NCBI GenBank assembly: GCA_029194725.1
Contig: JARFXQ010000005.1
Coordinates: 124,001-188,000, forward strand
Direction of reading: 5' to 3'
Source: Nitrospira sp.
Lineage (GTDB): Bacteria; Nitrospirota; Nitrospiria; Nitrospirales; Nitrospiraceae
DNA: 64,000 bases
Both the position numbers and the translations under genes were made by a program. This document shows positions 60,759-64,000 of the stretch, piece after piece; position 1 is the stretch's first letter, and each line of letters begins with the position of its first letter. The notes below the pieces were generated by a model. The model was given only the letters and a program-made list of their open reading frames with translations, did not search any database and was not told where the DNA came from.

Positions 60759-61654
60759 GCATAGTCACGACGTCTGATCATCTCTTGGTGATCGATTCCT
60801 GTCCGGATACCCAGGCGCGCATTGCAGAACAGTTGCAAGGTCGAGGGTTTTCTGTCGTTGCGGCGTCCGATCCGACCACCGCATTGACCACGATCGACAT
60901 GGCGGCACCGGACATTGTGATCACCGACCTGTTTCTTCCTGAGGCAACGGGCCTGACATTGCTCAAGGAGCTCAAGGCCAGGCACGAACCCTGTCCGGTG
61001 ATCGTCATGGCGGAGGATGCACCGGAACCGATGATCGTACAAGCGCTCCGGATCGGAGCCGCCGACTATTTGCACAAGCCTGTGACCGAAGAAGACCTGG
61101 CGCATGCGTTGCAGCGCGCTCGGCATCTCCTGCCAGGAGACCTCGCGGATATCCCAGGACTTTGTCGATCAGAATATAGACTGACTGTCGACTCCGATCC
61201 GACCCATATCCCAGGGGTGATTTCCTGGCTCATCAAGACCACAGCCTCGACGCTGCCTCCTCTCCGACGGTTACATCTTCGCGGAGCGCTACAAGAGCTG
61301 CTCTTTAACGCTGTTGAACATGGGAATCTCGAGATCGTCTACCGAGAAAAGCAGGAAGCTCTCGTCGACGGCGGCTATGAGCAATTGCTGGCTCGTCGGC
61401 TCGCCCAAGCTCGGCTGAGAGATCGTCGGGTGATCATGCATGTGCTTCACGATAAGGATGCAAACAGTCTGACGTACCGGATAACCGATGAGGGCAAGGG
61501 CTTCAAATGGCGGAGCTTGCTCACGCGATCTCAAGAGCTCTGTGAGACGGAAGACACGAACGGGCGGGGGATTTTTTTGGCCCGATCGTTCTTTCCCTGC
61601 TTGGCGTACAACGAGCGGGGCAATGAAGTGACGATCACGGTGTCGCTTGATTAG
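60755..61654 (+). CDS. Receiver fused to RsbW-type anti-sigma kinase domain
   Basis: The protein has 299 residues, starting in ATGA overlap with the HPt gene. The receiver (about 5-125) has the acceptor Asp in VITDLFLPEATG and Lys in YLHKPV. The usual acidic pair is altered (LLVIDSCPD), so metal binding may be weak. About residues 150-299 form a GHKL ATPase of the SpoIIAB/RsbW kind: N-box ELLFNAVEHGNLEI, ITDEGKGF and NGRGIFLARSFFP. It should bind or phosphorylate the STAS proteins. The target sigma factor or other client is not encoded here. Confidence 0.88.
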   Translation: MSIVTTSDHLLVIDSCPDTQARIAEQLQGRGFSVVAASDPTTALTTIDMAAPDIVITDLFLPEATGLTLLKELKARHEPCPVIVMAEDAPEPMIVQALRIGAADYLHKPVTEEDLAHALQRARHLLPGDLADIPGLCRSEYRLTVDSDPTHIPGVISWLIKTTASTLPPLRRLHLRGALQELLFNAVEHGNLEIVYREKQEALVDGGYEQLLARRLAQARLRDRRVIMHVLHDKDANSLTYRITDEGKGFKWRSLLTRSQELCETEDTNGRGIFLARSFFPCLAYNERGNEVTITVSLD

Positions 61655-61712
61655 ATTTCTGATTTCCGGGTACATGTTGAAAGTACGGAATCAGAAGCTC
61701 ATCTTGTCCCAT

Positions 61713-61849
61713 TAGCAGGCTGCGGAAAAACCTTCCGTTCATCCCTCGAGAGCCTAGAGACGAACGGAGCGGTTATTGAATACACTAAGGTTTGCCGTTC
61801 GTGCTGAGCCTGTAGAATCACACAAATTGAGTTTGTCGGCAGCCTGTTA
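61713..61849. mobile_element. Short dispersed terminal-inverted-repeat element, copy 2
   Basis: This 137-bp element has ends TAGCAGGCTGC (61713-61723) and GCAGCCTGTTA (61839-61849), 10 of 11 complementary. It has no coding capacity. The interior matches the copy at 2487-2635. Its terminal TTA (61847-61849) is the TAA stop of gspK. TA-ended inverted repeats suggest a MITE mobilised by a TA-targeting transposase (IS630/Tc1 type), none of which is in the window. Confidence 0.75.
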
Positions 61850-62791
61850 GAGCAGCCGCAGGTATTCAACGGTGCTCTCCCCCTTGCCGGCGTCTCGCTT
61901 CAGTATGGCCAATGCGGTTTTGGTCGTTTCATTCACGGTGACGGCAAGGCGCGCGGAGAAATAGTCCGATTTGATATCGTAATCGCTTCTCAGTGTTCGG
62001 CCGATTTCTTGAAAGCTCGAGACTCGATCGAGTTCCACTTTTGTCTTGTAGGGGCGTCCTTGGACGATCTCCAGCGCGACGGATTGGGTAACACTCGGAT
62101 CCAGCGTCTGAAGGACGATGGGATCGGCTGTGTTGACGTTCATCGGCGCCCCTCCTTCTTGCGGGAAGATCGTCACATAGGGAGAGATCCGTTCGATGAT
62201 TTCCGGCGTGAACCCCTTGATGAGCCGCAGATCTCCCAGCCCGGGTAACGGATTATTCGAGGACCGATAGGGCGGCCTCAACGATTGGTAGTAGAGACTC
62301 TCGGCACCGGCCGGCTGAGGCACTTCATCTTGATCCATCCAATCGATGAGAGCATCGACCAGGTTTGGGCTGACCCTGAGCAGTTCGAACAATCGTTTGG
62401 CTCGAAGGATCTTCTTCTTCTGTGCAATGTCACCTCCCGAAGTTGACGCGAGGTCGTTCAAATTGAATTTCCCTGTCTCATCCTGGATCTGCGCGGTCAG
62501 AAACCCGTCTCCGATCGCGTAATTCTTGATCGGCATGGCCCAGATATCGGTTGGCCCGTCGTATTTCTGCCCCGTCATCTTTTCACGTAAGAGATCCTGC
62601 AGCAACACGGCTCGAGCGGCCTGCACGGCGGCCCGGGTCAACATGCTTGCTTTATAGTCATCCCGAAATGCGGCGGCGGCGCGGTACTCACGGCGCGCTT
62701 CCGCATCGAACTCAAGAATGAGGGCGGTGAGGATCGTCAGCACCAGGAGTGCCAAGAGCAGTGCGATGCCTCGTTCGTCAGTTCTTTGCAT
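61847..62791 (-). CDS. gspK: Type II secretion minor pseudopilin GspK
   Basis: The protein has 314 residues. The N-terminus RGIALLLALLVLTILTALIL is a type IV prepilin-like leader and helix, and GspK typically lacks the Glu5 kept by other pseudopilins. The large periplasmic domain has AQIQDETGKFNLNDL, VDALIDWMDQDEVPQPAGAE and APMNVNTADPIVLQTL, all typical of GspK. It caps the pseudopilus tip with GspI and GspJ. It overlaps gspM by 14 bases. Its stop codon is the end of a dispersed element, so the original C-terminus may have differed slightly. Confidence 0.92.
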   Translation of the reverse strand: MQRTDERGIALLLALLVLTILTALILEFDAEARREYRAAAAFRDDYKASMLTRAAVQAARAVLLQDLLREKMTGQKYDGPTDIWAMPIKNYAIGDGFLTAQIQDETGKFNLNDLASTSGGDIAQKKKILRAKRLFELLRVSPNLVDALIDWMDQDEVPQPAGAESLYYQSLRPPYRSSNNPLPGLGDLRLIKGFTPEIIERISPYVTIFPQEGGAPMNVNTADPIVLQTLDPSVTQSVALEIVQGRPYKTKVELDRVSSFQEIGRTLRSDYDIKSDYFSARLAVTVNETTKTALAILKRDAGKGESTVEYLRLL

Positions 62792-63326
62792 AGCTCAAGA
62801 CCCGAACGGTTGCGTCGATATTGACGGGATTGTCGAATTTCGGGCGGATCTGCAGACGGCGAACGTGAACATCATACGGGGCTTGATCGATGGCTACGAG
62901 CAACGCCAACAAGTCCGGCAATTGAATGCCATCCAATCGGAGATCGACGGCCGTCTCCTCGTAGCCTTGTGCCAGCGATTGTACCTGGGGCTGCATGCCG
63001 GTGATGCGTTCGCGCACATGGGCGGTGGTGGCCGCTTCTTCCATGAACGTCAGCAGGGAGAAATGGCTGTCGGCTCCCGGCATGCGGCTTTCGGTTCTTG
63101 CCAAGCGGTCCCGTTTGACGAGATACGCTTGACCCAACACCGCCAATTCGGCCAGGTCTTTCTGCTTCCGCACCTCCTGGCGATCGAGGCGATCCAGGCT
63201 GTCCAGAAGGGGATCGACGATCAGCACGAAGAGGAGGCTGAGGCCAAACACGATCCCACCTGCCAGCACGATGGTGCGCTCACGCTGCGACATCTGGCGC
63301 CAACGTTCCCGGAGACCCTGCATCAT
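62778..63326 (-). CDS. gspM: Type II secretion protein GspM
   Basis: The protein has 182 residues. A short cytoplasmic N-terminus (RERWRQMSQRERTIVLAGG) precedes one membrane helix (IVFGLSLLFVLIVDPLLDSL), a coiled coil and a ferredoxin-like periplasmic domain (VDLRLDGIQLPDLLALLVAI). This is the GspM/PilO layout. It forms the inner-membrane platform with GspL and GspF. Its ATG overlaps the gspL stop (ATGA) and its end overlaps gspK, so the three genes are translationally coupled in the usual L-M-K order, with N absent. Confidence 0.88.
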   Translation of the reverse strand: MMQGLRERWRQMSQRERTIVLAGGIVFGLSLLFVLIVDPLLDSLDRLDRQEVRKQKDLAELAVLGQAYLVKRDRLARTESRMPGADSHFSLLTFMEEAATTAHVRERITGMQPQVQSLAQGYEETAVDLRLDGIQLPDLLALLVAIDQAPYDVHVRRLQIRPKFDNPVNIDATVRVLSYAKN

Positions 63327-64000
63327 GATTTCTCCACCGTGACGGTAATTCGAAACACGACTTGATTGGGACCTGCGCCCACTCGGGTTTCGGTCACCGC
63401 GACATCCTTCGATTGGGGGCTCGAGGCGAAGGTTTGTTTGAGTCGCTCCACGGCATCAAAGGAGGTGGTCTCACCCTCCATGAGAATGGCCGCTCCGTCT
63501 ACGGTCAGCTCGCGCACCTTCACCATTGTTCCTGGCGGGAGTTGTTTCACGAACGTCGAAAGTGTGCGCAACACGTTGCCGTCCGCGGTATCGACGACGG
63601 CGAGGGCTTTGTCCAGGACTCCGATGCGGTACTGCGCTTGATCGAGCTCTTCTCCGGGAGCGGCACCCGCTCCGAAGAATTGCTCATATTGGCTGTGCAG
63701 CGCAGTTTTGAGCCGAGTGACCCGCTGGTCGTGCAGCATGAAGTGAATCGAGAAATCTATGATCACCAGGACGGCAATGATCAGACCGGCAGCGATCGCC
63801 AGGCGGCGGTCCTGTTTGCTCGTGGTGCGGTCAGACGAGGCCGCGTCGGCTACGCCTTTGAGGTCGATCGCGAGCTCCATGGGAGACGACGTGAATCGCC
63901 ATCGCGGCCGGATGATCTTTGGGTGAATCGCCAAGCCGAACGCAATGGAAAATGCCCGTGGTGTTTCAGCTCCGAACCCCTGGCGAGGTCCCACCGGATA
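63323..64000 (-). CDS. gspL: Type II secretion protein GspL, C-terminal part
   Basis: The gene continues beyond base 64000, so only about 226 C-terminal residues are present. The visible part has the end of the cytoplasmic domain, one membrane helix (LAIAAGLIIAVLVIIDFSIH), a coiled coil and the periplasmic ferredoxin-like domain (VKVRELTVDGAAILMEGET, VVFRITVTVEKS), as in GspL/PilN-type proteins. GspL links the GspE ATPase to the pseudopilus platform. The missing actin-like N-terminal domain and the other gsp genes should lie just outside the window. Confidence 0.85.
   Translation of the reverse strand, partial: YPVGPRQGFGAETPRAFSIAFGLAIHPKIIRPRWRFTSSPMELAIDLKGVADAASSDRTTSKQDRRLAIAAGLIIAVLVIIDFSIHFMLHDQRVTRLKTALHSQYEQFFGAGAAPGEELDQAQYRIGVLDKALAVVDTADGNVLRTLSTFVKQLPPGTMVKVRELTVDGAAILMEGETTSFDAVERLKQTFASSPQSKDVAVTETRVGAGPNQVVFRITVTVEKS

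Overview
The window looks like a chromosomal segment of a Nitrospira-type bacterium (phylum Nitrospirota). This is an inference from three things: the style of the housekeeping genes, the secreted copper proteins, and a short dispersed element with ends TAGCAGGCTGC...GCAGCCTGCTA that I associate with such genomes. No rRNA, tRNA or CRISPR array was seen.

Layout. 1-5.5 kb: end of a DUF4136 gene, a decayed endonuclease/exonuclease/phosphatase gene, an outer-membrane barrel protein with a repeat insert, a small lipoprotein overwritten by a dispersed element, a secreted Ig-like protein and a KimA-like potassium transporter. 5.6-10.4 kb: DEAD-box helicase, two PilZ proteins and a GAF-fused PilB/GspE-type ATPase. 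10.6-16.7 kb: a minus-strand housekeeping operon uppS-cdsA-dxr-rseP-proS. 16.8-22 kb: tldD-tldE, a dienelactone hydrolase, a PEBP protein, an unknown protein and an XRE-type regulator. 22-30.5 kb: accessory island with a DUF4238 gene, an ISL3 element carrying an IS21-family element inside its transposase gene and an IS256-family element inside its terminal repeat, then phd-relE and mazEF modules separated by three copies of a 59-bp repeat.

30.6-42.7 kb: radical SAM protein, pyruvate kinase, TerC protein, a sigma-54 activator without receiver domain, a gene-poor stretch, two small membrane proteins, prfC, a PG-binding/GH19-like hydrolase and a secreted unknown. 42.9-52.3 kb: the most striking region. 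A 1607-residue exported multicopper oxidase with the copper motifs in reversed order is followed by two tandem exported cupredoxin-like paralogues with full type 1 copper ligands, a TPR/HEAT-repeat protein and a SUMF1/FGE-like protein lacking the catalytic cysteines. I read this as an extracytoplasmic copper redox system of unknown substrate.

52.7-61.7 kb: a chemoreceptor, CheR, CheD and CheB are followed directly by a partner-switching set (two STAS proteins, a receiver-PP2C phosphatase, an HPt protein and a receiver-anti-sigma-kinase fusion) with no CheA, CheW or CheY in the window. 61.8-64 kb: the type II secretion genes gspL (partial), gspM and gspK. The stop codon of gspK, like that of the Ig-like gene at 2633, is formed by the end of a dispersed element.
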